NCBI GenBank assembly: GCA_007922305.1
Contig: ML677385.1
Location: 2,254,566 to 2,318,565 of the forward strand
Length of the DNA stretch: 64,000 nt
From: Dermatemys mawii
Lineage: Eukaryota > Chordata > Testudines > Dermatemydidae
Reading direction: 5' to 3'
Position 1 is the stretch's first letter; every line of letters begins with the position of its first letter. The notes below the pieces were generated by a model that worked only from the letters and a program-made list of their open reading frames with translations, was not told where the DNA came from and searched no databases. This document shows positions 1 to 12,500 of this stretch, piece after piece. A program made the translations under genes and the position numbers.

Positions 1-330
1 ACTGTATAAGAGGCAGCCAAGAAGTATTGTGCTTTGCGTGCTGTGCCATCCACCGGTGACGCCCCTGCAGCTCCCGTCAGCCACAGTTCATGGCCAATGG
101 GCGCTGCGGGGGCAATACTTGAGCCCCCTGGCTGCCCCTATATGTAGGAGCCAGAGCGAGGACATGCTGCTGCTTCTGGGAGCCATGCATAACCATGGCA
201 TTCGTGGAGCAGGGCAAACCCTGAACTCGGCTCCCCAGCAGGAGCTCGAGGGCCAGATTAAAATGTCTGAAGGACTGGATGTAGCCCCTGGGCTGGAGTT
301 TGCCCTCTCCTGATCTAGAATTAAGGCCAC
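1..330. repeat. GC-rich repeat-like block
   Basis: The first ~330 bases are much more GC-rich than the intron that follows and carry overlapping open frames on both strands with no domain. The composition resembles the GC-rich interior of other nonautonomous elements in this window. No terminal repeats are visible because the left end is cut by the window. Confidence 0.3.
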
Positions 331-1084
331 CTTTGGCCTTCAAATTGCAAAATCTCAATCTCAGAATCCCCAGAACTAAAATGTTTTAGTGATTGTAAAG
401 GTGACAAATGGTTGGCTCTCCTTATTTAACACTTTACAGAAAATTATATAGTAACAGGTTCTCACTGGGGACAAAGCAACTTGTTTTCTGCTTCAGTGTA
501 TTTTGCATAAGCATCAGTGAGGTCATGTATGTGTAGCAAATCAGTTCTAAAAGTTTTTCACCCATTTATAAGATCTCTCTTATCAGAAGCTTCTCATGCT
601 TTCTGCAAATTACACAGAACAGTTCATCTTTCTGACATGAAATACATCAATAGTAGCTTTTAATTAATTCTGGAAATTGCATTTAACTCTAAGCATCTTA
701 TTATCCTTATGTGTCATGTGCTTTATTCTTACTTCGCCCAAGGCCTCCAATATTGCACTCGGCTGATGATGGTTTTTTACCCCAAAATCCAGCAGTGCAG
801 TTCAATGTCTTCCAGACACTTTTCAGATTTGTTTAAAATTAGGTGTGCAGATAGTCTTTACACAAATGTTTCTTAGATATTGAGTGTGTAAATCAAGGAT
901 TGCTGTGAAAAATCAGACTACCTGTCCTTAGCAGCAGCAAATTTGCAATTTGGAGGCTGCAACGTAGTATTAAAGAGAAATCATCTCCATTCTAAATAAA
1001 ATCAAATTGTGTTTAGCAGTAGCAAGTAATGAAAATTTTAGTTAGTTTGAGTCAGCTATAAGCTCTATGGGGATGGGGCAGACT

Positions 1085-1165
1085 TTGTTAGGAACATATA
1101 GTGCTTAGCACAATGGTGACTTGATCTCTGATTGTGGTCTCTAATGCTGCTACAATATAAATAAT
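1085..1165. repeat. LINE/SINE tail-like fragment
   Basis: The stretch around TGCTTAGCACAATGG, followed by a short (AAT)n-like run at 1158-1169, resembles the 3' tail of old L2/CR1/MIR-type amniote repeats. A related sequence lies near 42015-42060. The assignment is by eye only. Confidence 0.35.
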
Positions 1166-1562
1166 AATACACAGCCTACTGTGGCTCAGCTGAAAAGTTA
1201 AACCATTGCTTCTCTTTTTGGCAAAGATACCTGACTGTCTTTGAACTACCTGACTGCAGCACAGACCTTTGATCAGAGCACTTATATCCAACACATTATC
1301 CTCAGATATGCTCCGTACTGTGCTTTTCCCCTTGTATCAGCCCCTTTTCCCAAAGCATTGCATATCTGGCTGACAGCAGCTCGGCCCATCACTCTGCCCA
1401 GCATCTCCTCCCCTCCACTCTCACTGGTGGCTCAGAGTTGCTGCTCCTCTCTGTCTGTGCTCTTGAAGCAAGTTAGTTCTTTCTGCTCCCTTTTCACCAG
1501 TCTCCTCCATCCACTCTGACTATGGTCTATGCTGCTGTCTGGTGTTATTCTGGCCCTCCTAG

Positions 1563-1686
1563 TAGGGTGACCAGACAGCAAATGTGAAAAATCGGAACAG
1601 GGGATGTAGGGCAGTAGGAGCCTATATAAGAAAAAGACCCCAAAATTGGGACTGTCCCAATAAAATTGGGGCATTTGATAACCCTA
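1563..1686. mobile_element. 124-bp hAT-like MITE, copy 1
   Basis: The element starts TAGGGTGACCAG and ends in the degraded inverse, ATAACCCTA. It is flanked by an imperfect 8-bp target duplication, CCTCCTAG (1555-1562) and TCTCCTAG (1687-1694). It has the same length and layout as the copy at 26018-26141. It is noncoding and would depend on a transposase supplied elsewhere. Confidence 0.85.
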
Positions 1687-2619
1687 TCTCCTAGTATCCT
1701 TGTTTAGTGAACAGGAAGTCTGATGCTTTTACTTGCCCAGATAATTCAACTTGATTAAGGCTTCTGGGTGATAGGTTTTTTCCCCTATCTGCCACTGGAT
1801 TTTTTTGTATTTTGTATATTGTAAGTAATAAAGTTCTGTAGGCCAGATAAAATTACATATGCATTCCCATTGTCTTCAAATTATCCCCTGAGTGACACCA
1901 GTGCTATCCATCCCTCTTACCTCCAGTGAGTTTGTACTGGGATAACAGATTGGAGCTTCATGAGCAATCCTGTTGATGCACAAGGTGAAATAGGGTCAGC
2001 TGAGCAGTGGATTCTTTCTTAGATGTGTTAGTTCTGCAAACTGGCATAAAAGGCAGAAAAACAATGCGTCTTTGTTACTAAAGTCAGCAGATATGGCTGA
2101 ATACACATAGGAGCAGATCTGTTGAGTAAGATGCCAGTTTTATGTAATCTTGCTTTGGAATAGAATTGCATTTTAAAGCATATTGTTACAAATATGTTTA
2201 TATTGAAAGATGGCATGAATGCTTATTTTTTGTTTGTTTATTTGCTGACAGGCTCTATTCTTGTCTAAGAACTGAAGGTTCCTTTTCCACTTTTTCACTT
2301 CCACCCCTCTGTTCTTGAGGCCTTATGTTGCTGCCAATGTCCTTTTAGATAATAGAGCTACATTAATTGGCCACTTGGGTAGCACTCCTCCTCAGCAAGT
2401 TTTCTGTAGCATTTATGGCTTCTCCAGGCTGAGGGAGTGAGGGAAAGGGGCTGAAGAATTGAACTTATTGTTCTTGGTATAGCTCAGACTACTACTGTTC
2501 ACCATACCTGCCCGAACCATTTTTAAAAAATTGTACAGTAATGTAGACTGTGGCCAAAACAAGAAAAATCCTGTGCTGTATTTGTGTTTGTTCTGTCTTG
2601 TTTGACAGTTTACCTAAGC

Positions 2620-3105
2620 CAGGGGTGGGCAACCTTTTGGACCGAGGGCCACATGGGGCTTCAAAATTGTGCAGAGGGCCAGGTAGAGAAGGCCCCCGCC
2701 CCCTGACTATTCCCCTCAGACAACCAACCCGTCCAGTCCCCCCTTCCTTGTCCCCTGATCGCCCCCCCCAGAGACCCAACCCACTCTGCCCCCCAGAACC
2801 TCACCCCTTATCTAGCCCCCCTGCTATCTGTTCCCTGCTATCTGTTCCCCTTATCTATCTATCTTATCTATCTGTTCCCCTTATCTATCTTATCTATCTG
2901 TCTATCTTATCTATCTGTTCCCTTTTCCCCTTATCTAGCCCCCCTGTTATCTGTTCCCTGCTATCTGTTCCTCACCCCTTATCTAGCCCCCCTGCTATCT
3001 GTTCCCTGTTCCACTGGCCCCGCCCCCCCGGCCCACACTTGTGGGCCGGATGAAAATGGCCAGTGGGCCACATGTGGCCCATGGGCCGTAGTTTGCCCAC
3101 CCCTG
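2620..3105. mobile_element. Nonautonomous hAT element with a perfect 8-bp target duplication
   Basis: The left end is CAGGGGTGGGCAA and the right end is TTTGCCCACCCCTG, forming terminal inverted repeats. A perfect 8-bp duplication, ACCTAAGC, flanks it at 2612-2619 and 3106-3113. The interior is C-rich and contains an expanded TATC-based array. The open frame at 2550-3053 is a by-product of this composition. Confidence 0.92.
2810..3010. repeat. TATC/minisatellite array inside the hAT element
   Basis: Units such as CTATCTGTTCCC and CCCCTTATCTAGCCCCCC recur several times with intervening (TATC)n runs. It is a compound tandem repeat likely to vary in length between individuals. Confidence 0.8.
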
Positions 3106-3341
3106 ACCTAAGCAGTGGAGCAGCACAGGATTTTGTTCTAAACACATCCTTTTCACACTCCAGTAAAATGCAGCCTGGGAAAAAGTATTGTGAGCAGCCT
3201 TCTGCATCAGCAATTCTGTGTTCTGGTAATTGAAATAGTATATTCTTACAGTATTTAAAGTTTGCCCTTAATTAATTATTCATGAAAGTAATAGTGTTTT
3301 CTTGCCTTGTTTCTAAGTCTTTTTTCCATCTTTCTCTCTAG

Positions 3342-3512
3342 ATGGTAAAGGCAATCCAGGTTCTACGTATTCACCTGCTTGAGCTAGAAAAGGTTAATGA
3401 ACTCTGCAAGGATTTCTGTAGTCGTTATATTGCCTGTCTGAAAACTAAAATGAATAGTGAAACTCTACTAAGTGGAGAACCTGGAAGTCCTTATTCACCT
3501 GTACCATCGCAG
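3342..3512 (+). CDS. PKNOX1: PKNOX1 coding exon: MEIS/PBX-interaction region, part 2
   Basis: The exon follows a pyrimidine-rich tract and AG at 3340-3341 and ends CAG before GT at 3513. Its 171 nt are 57 whole codons, phase 0 on both sides. It encodes the helical MEIS-B segment that contacts PBX ([18 protein letters not shown] onward, then [17 protein letters not shown]), followed by a Ser/Pro stretch. The ATG at 3342 is an internal methionine, not the start of translation. Confidence 0.95.
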
Positions 3513-6500
3513 GTACATTTCAAGTTAGTTTAAGTGGGCTTTTACTTAGAAATACTGTGAAATTTATGAATACATTTTTGAGGCACTTTGTAAGAATTCC
3601 ACTTATACACTGTTTACCTTGTTCTTTGTAATTGTGTTTTTATTAAGGTTAGCAATAAACAGTGAATAAGTTTATTGAAAAGTGTCAACACTTAGAGACA
3701 TGCCATAATTACTGTTTGCCTGCATTCCTTTTACTTCTTACCTCAGTCCAGCAACTTCAAAATTTAAAACAAAAAACAAAACTTGGACTTTCTGGAGTTG
3801 CTGCTTTGATAAGAACAGATCTTAGGAAAGAGAATGGACACAAGAAAAACTGGCCATAATATGCATTGTATCTCTTTGGCAATGTCTCCTTAGCTTTGAC
3901 CCAGCTGCCAGGTTTATCTACCTCACTAAAAGTGAAAAGATGGTTTGGCTCTGTGTCTGTATATAAACTAAACATATAAATTGATCCAAACATTTTAGAG
4001 TGGACAAAGGTTACCTGCTGGTTTTTAGTCATAATATTTTAGAGGTGTGTTATGTGTGTCTGTTCAATCTACCTTGTAATATCAACAGTGGTACATATTC
4101 TTATACACGTGCACTGTATTTGCTAGGTTATTGAAATATCTGATTACAATACCTAATCTATTTTATAAAGTAATGATTGCTTTATTACTCTTTTTGGTAC
4201 TCCTACTATTCTTTCCCTGTAGGGTGACCAGGTGTCTGGTTTTTGACCGGAACGCCCGGTCGAAAAGGAACTCTGGCGGCTCCAGTCAGCACTGGTGACC
4301 AGGCTGTTAAAAGTCCGGTCGGTGGTGCTGTGGGGCTAAGGTAGGCTAGTCCCTACCTGTCCTGGTACCATGTTGTGCCCCAGAAGCAGCCAGCAGGTCC
4401 AGCTCCTAGGCAGGGAGGCCATGGAGCTCCGCACGTTTCCCCCACTCCGAGCACTGGCTCCGCACTCCCATTGGCCTGTTCCCAGACAATGGAAGCTGTG
4501 GAAGGGGGTGGTGCCTGCAGGGGAGAGCAGCATGCAGGGCTCCTGCCTGCCCCCCTCAGTAGGCACCGGATCTGCTGGCTGCTTCTGGGGTGCAGCATGG
4601 TGCCAGGGTGGGCAGGCAGGCAAGAAGCCTGCCTTAGCCCTGCTGAGCCACTGACTGAGAGCCGCCCAAGGTAAGCATGAGACCCAGCCCTGAGTCCCCC
4701 CCCCAGAAACCTGGAGCCTCTGCCTGCACCCCAAATCCCTCATCCCCAGCCCCACCTCAAAGCCCGCACCCACAACCCAAAGCCCTCAGCCCCCTGCACC
4801 CAACTATCTGCCCCAGCCTAGAGCCCGTACCCCCTCCTGTTCCCCTGCCTCAACCCAGAGGCCCTTCCTGAAACCCAACCCTCTCATCCGTAGCCCTACC
4901 CCAGAGCCCACACCCCCTCCGCACCCCAACCCCCTGCCTCAACCCACAGCCCCATCCCACATTTCAAATCCTCGGCCCCACCCCCCATCCTGGAGCCCCC
5001 TCCTGTACCCCAAACCCCTCATCCCCAGCCCCACTCCAGAGTCCACACTTCCAGTCTTCCCACACCCCAACTCCCTGCCCCAGCCCAGAGCCCCCTCCCG
5101 CACCCTGAACCCCTACCCCAGAGCCCTCATCCCCTCCCTCACTCCAACCCCATACCCCAGCCCAGTGAAAGTGAGTGAGGGTGTGGGAAAGCGAGCCACG
5201 GAGGGGGAGAGAATGTAGTGGGCGGGGCTAGGGTGTTCGATTTTGTGCAATTAGAAAGTTGGCAAGCCTCTTTCCATGAAGGTGGACAATGATGTCATAC
5301 TACCTAGTAGTGCTTCTGTCTAGGGTGCCGCTCTTGTAAATGACTTGCGTGCATGTTTAACTTTATGCACAATGAATATTCCTAATGGTTTAAATTTCAG
5401 TTTTTGCTTTTGGTACCTTGAAGTGTGGAGAGGAAAATTTGAAATCAGATAGATATTACTTAAAACAATTTTTGGGGGCATGGCTACTAGCTCTCAGTCC
5501 TGCAGACACACATTTGCTTAACTTTGCATCTGTACTTCCTTTGAAGTCAATGGGACTATTCTCAGGCAAAGTTAAGAATATGTGCAAATATTTGCAGGAT
5601 CATAGTTTACCAACATAATTTAAATTAGATAACTGTAGTACACAGTTTAGTAAGATTAAAATAATATTAAGGTATTATATACATATTGCATTTTTAAGTC
5701 AGAAAACTATAGAAGGAATGAAGTTATTTAGTAAACCTCCAAACTCATTTGTAATTTTACCTCCTGAGATCCACTGTATCTACTCTTTATCTTCTGTGTC
5801 TTTGAAAATTGTTGTTTCGCTTCTGGTTTAGTTATGTATCCAAAATCTTTTTTTATCCCCAAATATATTTGGTTATTTTATGTCTGCTTTATGAATTTAT
5901 TATTTAATGACTAATGTTTTCAAGTTAATCAGTTTGCAGTAATGACTTTTGAGTGATAGAGTCTGCCTCTTGGAGATGATCCTCTTTTTAAAGCCCCAGA
6001 TTTGTTGCAACTAAAAATTACATGAGAATACTTAATTTTAAAAACTAATTATTTTATTCTTCTAGCAAATTCAAAGTGCCATTGCAGGCACACTCAGTCC
6101 CCAAGGGATTATGGTGCCTGCATCAGCATTGCAGCAGGGAAATGTAACTATGGCAACAGTAGCAGGTATGACACAGAAATGAAAAACTGACATATTGCTC
6201 TTTATTTTGCTTTCTTTCACAGTTGTTCAGAAATGTACAAAGATAGGAGTATTTTTTTTATTAATATCTCCTAAGATAGTAACTTTCCAAATGTTACACA
6301 ACCAAGTGTCCCAGTAGTTCTTTCAAATACTGGTTTCATATGTTTTGTGTATACTAGAGGTTCTCAACCTTTTTCTTTCTGAACTCCCCCCAACATGCTA
6401 TAAAAACTCCATGGCCCACCTGTGACAAAACTACTGGTTTTCTGCATATGAAAGCCAGGGCTAGGGTTAGCAAGCAGGGCAATTGCCTGGGGTCCCATGC

Positions 6501-9500
6501 CACAAGGGGCCCCCTGAAGCTAAGTTGCTCAGGCTTTCGCTTCATCCCCAGGCCCCAATGAGTCTAACGCTGGTCCTGCTTGGGGACCCCCTGAAACCTG
6601 CTCATGGCCCTCCAGGCGCCCCTGGAATCCTGGTTGAGAATCCCTGGTATATACAATCAAAAAAAAGAACATTGCACAGAAATATATCCAAAAGGCTTTG
6701 TGTTGTGATATTTCTGTGCAATGTCCTTTTATAAACGGAAAAATTATTTGATCTGTTATTGAAAATAACATGTTTTCTACTGTTTTTCAAAATATTATTA
6801 GGCAAAAAGTATGTATTATTAAAATGCTGTGCTTTAAAGTCTTTCATCGTATTATGTAGATTGGTAACAGAATCTGGAAGTCAGTGAAATCCTGACAACT
6901 CCAAACTGCACCATTGTGTTGGGCTGGCTGTCAAGATGAAATGTCTTGTCACAAAGGTCACTATGAGCTGCTGATCTGGCATATCTAAAATGGATGGAAA
7001 TTGAGTCAAACTTGTTACGGTTTTCTATGAATGAAACTTTAATATCAAAGAGTGTATCTTAATGTTTTAGAAAAGTTATAATAAAATATAGTTCATCTCA
7101 CTTACCTAAAAATGCATTTCTATTTGTCAGCAATAATGATATTAAAATAATTAAATAGAATGATTATATGTCCCTCTTTAAATTAGACATGGCACAAGAA
7201 TGATGTTTGTCGGTAAAGTAACTCCCACCAAGATGTACACGTAATAGTGATCTTAGTGTTTAAATGCATGTTTTTCATATAGTCACTTTTATCTACTTTA
7301 TAATCATAATTTTGCATTTGTTTTTAAAGGGGGTACAGTGTATCAGCCAGTCACTGTGGTCACTCCACAAGGTCAAGTAGTGACACAAGCATTGTCACCT
7401 GGGACAATTAGGATCCAGAATTCACAGGTTTGTTTCATGGTCTTCATGGAATAGTTTCTTGGACTAAAAAACCTTTTTTTAAAAGTAGTTGTAATATATT
7501 CAGTATGATAAAGTGCGAGACTGAGCATTACACAAATAAACATGAATTAATGTAGGACTAATTACCTTAATTCCTGAAAAAAATGTTAAGCATTACTGCA
7601 AAGAAACCCACATTTGTAATATGGCATAGAATCTCAAAGATTTGCAAAAATCTCCCTTGGCCAGGTGAGAGCATCATGACATCAACTATCAGTTGGTGAT
7701 AGCAGAGAAGTATTTGTATAGAAGAAAAATATTTTACTGAGAATTAAGCATTTTTAAACTCTTTCTAACTGAACTAGGATTATGGCAGGATGGATTTACA
7801 CGAGCATGTTATGATGCCATATTGTTGGTGTCAGAAGTGTCACTTTACTGGTACTGGCAGCCTTCTTGCAATTTAAAACTTTATTTTTATGTATTTCAGA
7901 GTTTACACTTGTTAAGAGGTGTTTCTCAATACACAAACTTTCAGATTACTGTGTTGAACTAAATGTGTGACAGCCAAATAGTGTGCATTACATCAAACTC
8001 AAGAAAGAGAAAAGTCAGCCTTCTTTTGCTGGGAAGTTCTTTACAGTTTAGAATAGGACAGTCCAATGAAATCTGCATTACAGGAAAGGAAAATATATGA
8101 TAACGGGTTGATAGTCTCAAATCAGAACATCAAGATAGTGGTCCATGTATCAGTAAGTGGTAAATCGGATCATTCAGGAATAAGAAGACCCTAGAGTGGA
8201 TTAATTTGTTAAACATTTGAACAGGAAGATTCATCTGCACAATATAAAGTCCATTGACAATTACTGATTTTCTTTCATGAAAGAATATATTTAAAATTCA
8301 CTTATCCTTTGTAATGGCACATACATGGCCAAATTCTTCCCTCAGACACGTATACCTTTGAGTTACTAAGAATTGCATCCATACCCCTGACCTGTAAAAT
8401 TGGTCACACAAACTGGATTGTTGGGAGGGAAAACTATTGCCCGCTTTGAATGGAAAAAGTGTGGCATCCAGTGGGAAATAACCTCAACTTATGTCCTCAA
8501 ACATGTCTGTAGCTTCCTTTAACTTCAGTTGGAATTCCAAAGCCCATCTGTGGGTTGACTATGAGCCTGTATTCCACTGTAACCCTTGGGCATGAAATAG
8601 AACTTCCTAAATTACTATTTCCAGTGTTCCATAACTTTCTGAGGGAGTGGGGAAGAAATTATCTTGTGGGAGTTGAAAAATGCAATGATGAACCTCTGCA
8701 GAGAAGCCGATTGCTGTGAATTTAAAAAATTTGGCTGTGTGTTTGTATTGGGGGCTAGGAGAAATTATTTTGCATATGATACTTTACACTTAGCTCAAGA
8801 ACAGCCTTTTAAAAATCGATTTACACTCAGCATATACACAGTGCTTGGTGATGAACCATTGTCCTGTCTTGTTTGAAGAAAATTGGTTTAGAAATAATAA
8901 AGTTGTAACACAGCTGTTTGAAAAGATGTATGATATGTGAGCTCTATGCTATTTCTTACTAGGTTTGGATAAACACTGAAGAGCATCCCTCCAAATGTTC
9001 ACAAATGCAGATTTTTTCAATGTAGGAACATCTAGATACCTCGACTGAGAGTGAAAAAAGGAGACAAAAGAGGGAAAGTCTGATACCTTATGAAGGTTTC
9101 ATACATCTGTGTTAAAAATCATTAAGGTCTAGCTTTTAATAGTACAACAATTAAGCTACTCAGTATTATGGATCCTACAATAGCCTGAACTCTTCTCCGT
9201 GTAGGCGTTACATTAGGGTCTTCCATTAAATGATCATACAGTATAGATACAATACAGAACAACTTTTTTGTTTCAGATGTCTTGGGGTTTGTGGGGGGAA
9301 ACCTGGCCACTAGGCTTTGAAATCTGTTTCATGTTCTCCATTGCAAGTGCAGACACTTCAAATCCTGCTGACTTCGGTTTCAGAGGATTCCAGCTGACTG
9401 AGAGGACTGTCTCATTTCAAGTCTGTATGCTGTGCTCCTTTTAATCATGCAGTGGCCTGCCAGGTGTGAGGGACCAAGAACATTCATGTGTGAAGCCAGT

Positions 9501-12500
9501 CAGCCCTTTCTAAAACAGCTGGTGTTACTTGGTTATGTTCATTAGCTGAGTGGACATGGAGAATATAATACAGCCTCAGGGGCTATAACCCAGAGCTGGT
9601 AAAACAAAACAGTAAATATGTGCCTCTAAAGCTGTAGAAAAGGTACAGCATAAATATAAATCAAGTGCATGCAGCATTGGTTACTGACTGGGTACAGTTA
9701 GAATTTGTGTGGAAACTCTAATTCAGAATCTCCTGATTTTTTTGAGCATTTTTGTGCATTTAAACTTTTTTAAAAATGTATGTGTGCAAATAGATAGAGA
9801 TATATGAAGAAGACCTCATTCATTTGTATTTTAAGCATGTAAATTTAAGTAATAGATTTTCCCTATACAGGGCTTTGAATACAGTTACATACTTTTTAAA
9901 GGAACTGCTGAATTTCCACTACAATCAGTTAAACTTTATCATTTATTTTACTCTGTTCTTATGCTCTTTTGAACTTATTATTAATCTAAATTCATCAGGC
10001 CAAACTCAACTTGAACATGCATGCATGCAGTTCTCAAGAAACTGCATATATACTTCAAGGACAGAGTTTAGCCGATTTTTCTCTTAAATGTGGAGCCTGG
10101 TGATAGCTGTTCATTTTGCAAAGTTAGTTGTCATACATATATTCTTTGTATCTGTTTATATATATATATATATATAAAATACACACACACACACACACAC
10201 ACAACACCAGCTCCTTTAAGAAAGTCATATATATGTATAAAAAAATGACTTTGTTAAAGGAGCTGGTGGTGTCACCTTTCACCAGTTCAGCTTTGTAGTT
10301 TCCAAAAGCTGAAGGTGAGGGGAACATTAAGTAGTAAGAGCTGTTTTTTATACCTGTCATTATTGTCTTCTTTGATTATATGGATTCAGGAACATGCACA
10401 GACCTATTGTGCTTTGAGAGTTTTGGTGTATTTGTTTAGGCTGAGGAAGTAAGAGCCTTAAAGTTAAATTCACCTCAGTGCAGAAGATCCGCACAAGGTG
10501 TCTTATACTATTTGAGCTCCATGTTAAGCTCTTAGGGCCTGATTCTTCACAGCCTTGCATCTTGTGTAGTCACACCTGTGTAAAGTGAGTTTGAAACACT
10601 ACCAAATAAGGATAGCATGTTACACTCTCTGCGCACTGTGTGTAAATGACTACACAAATTGCAAGTCAGTAGAAAATCAGATTCTCAATATGGTGTTTAC
10701 AGGATAAGAAGGATCTTATGCCTGGCCGCCTGCACTAGAATGAATTTTATTGTAAGTGAAAATAAATTGGCACTTGATAGCTGTGATGCAGTGAATACAG
10801 CCTCTTGGCAACTACAGCAATTCTTGAAAGAGGGTCTAGAAAATGCTGAAACATCAGACACTTGATAATATGTAACCCAGAGTATGGATCTCTTTAGGAT
10901 AATACTGCAAGAGAACTTCCACCACTACCACTGCAGGTAAATAAAGTACCCTTTTTTGACACAGATTATAGTGCTAACTTATTTCATTGCTTCTATAAAT
11001 ATATTCATTTTTTTACGTGATAAAAACAGTTTTTGTGCAATATCTTTATTCATTAAAGTAACTTTATAACTTTCTCCATCTTTCGTTAATTATTTGTGCA
11101 GCTTCAGTTACAGTTAAACCAAGATCTAAGTATCTTGCATCAAGATGATGGCTCATCAAAAAATAAGAGAGGTGTTCTTCCAAAGCACGCTACTAATGTG
11201 ATGAGATCTTGGCTCTTTCAGCACATAGGGGTAAGGACTAAACATGATAAGTAGTCATAAGTATTCAGGGAAGACTTTTTCTGTGTGGTCCATTTGAATT
11301 TGCTTCCTGAGGAAGATGATAAAAATTTGGCCTTACTTTGTGTGCATTAAAGGCCCAATTCAGCTTCCACTGAAGTCTGTTAGCATTTTCCATTGACTCT
11401 AATCTGAGTTGGATAAGGCCCTAATTTTTATACATTTAACATTTGAACTGCAAGATCTCATTAAATTTTCTAGATGATGTTGTTTATTTCAGTGTGCCCA
11501 GAATTTAGTACCAGGTATTCCTCCAGTGCATGGCTCACTCAGGAGCAATCATGTATAAATTATATGTGATGGGGAATTGAATTTTCACCAAATCTTCCAA
11601 CAACTGCTGTGTGCCATCGGCTCCGTGTTATTCTACAGTGTTCTCCCTGTGCACACATACTTGCACTGGAAAGGGAAGATAGGTCTCTATTAGTAATATA
11701 TAGGGCACTATAAATTAATGGAGTATCTTCTGTTTTAGCTAACTGATGTTACAACAGATAAGTTATCCATGAAAATCACACGTGCATTTCTTATGTTACA
11801 TATAGTTTTCTTGCCCTGTTTAATTCGGGGGGAAGGGAGGTTGTTATTTAACCACAAAAGGTTCATCAGCACTCTCATGTGACATAGCTGTCAGACAGTG
11901 TAACTAATCAAATCTTACCACATGCTGTGCTGGTGAAGGATCACACTGTCTAACAAGGACTCTGGCAGCTGTGAGAAACATTTTTTTTTTTCTGAATTTG
12001 ACATGGGCAATTAAATGGTGGGGTATGCACTTTTTAAGGATAAAATCAGCTTCTGTTTAGTAAAGTTTTACTTGTTAAGGAACTGTATCTGTAAAAGTTT
12101 GTTTTAAAATGTATTTTGTTAATGAAAGAGGTGTGGTTTTTTTATTCTAGCCATTTTTAATCAATAGTAATGAAGAAAGTTTCATTTTTATTTTTTTTTA
12201 AGGAAAGTAAAAAGCCAGAAGTTTACATACTTTTTTTTTTTTTGGTCCTTAGCATCCATATCCAACGGAAGATGAGAAAAAGCAGATTGCAGCCCAGACA
12301 AATCTGACACTACTGCAGGTTAACAATTGGTAAGATCCAAAGCTCTGGCTTAATGTCCATAATTGGAGTGTAGGTATGGAGGTACACTCTGTATGTGAGT
12401 GCCATTCATGTGTGTACAATACATAGAAATAAAATTAGGAGTCTAACTTAAACTGAAAAAGTCATGAACATCTGGAGTTAAATCTACAGTTCTATACTAA

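Larger units (their letters stand above)
1..3341 (+). other. PKNOX1 intron (3' part)
   Basis: No exon-like coding sequence was found before the acceptor at 3340-3341; the preceding PKNOX1 exon must lie left of the window. The intron holds a GC-rich repeat-like block (1-330), a LINE-tail-like fragment near 1085-1165, a 124-bp MITE (1563-1686) and a hAT element (2620-3105). The rest is AT-rich with nothing recognisable. Confidence 0.8.
6166..7329 (+). other. PKNOX1 intron
   Basis: GT-AG intron. It holds a 292-bp hAT element (6355-6646) followed at once by a perfect 17-bp inverted repeat (6669-6724). The rest is AT-rich and featureless. Confidence 0.85.
7428..11101 (+). other. PKNOX1 intron
   Basis: A 3.7-kb AT-rich GT-AG intron. 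Only a TA/AC microsatellite (10157-10202) and an adjacent 24-bp inverted repeat (10205-10268) stand out. Small open frames here show no recognisable domain. Confidence 0.85.

Noticed and set aside
2550..3053. 167-codon plus-strand open frame
   Set aside because: It lies almost wholly inside the hAT element and its TATC array; the repeated Leu-Ser-Ile-Tyr pattern is from the tandem repeat.
3342..3533. Separate small gene starting at ATG 3342
   Set aside because: The ATG is an internal Met of a PKNOX1 exon, and the last residues of that frame run into the intron after the GT donor at 3513.
4336..4773. 145-codon minus-strand frame and overlapping plus-strand frames
   Set aside because: Inside the 1051-bp nonautonomous element; the same GC-rich palindromic sequence opens both strands.
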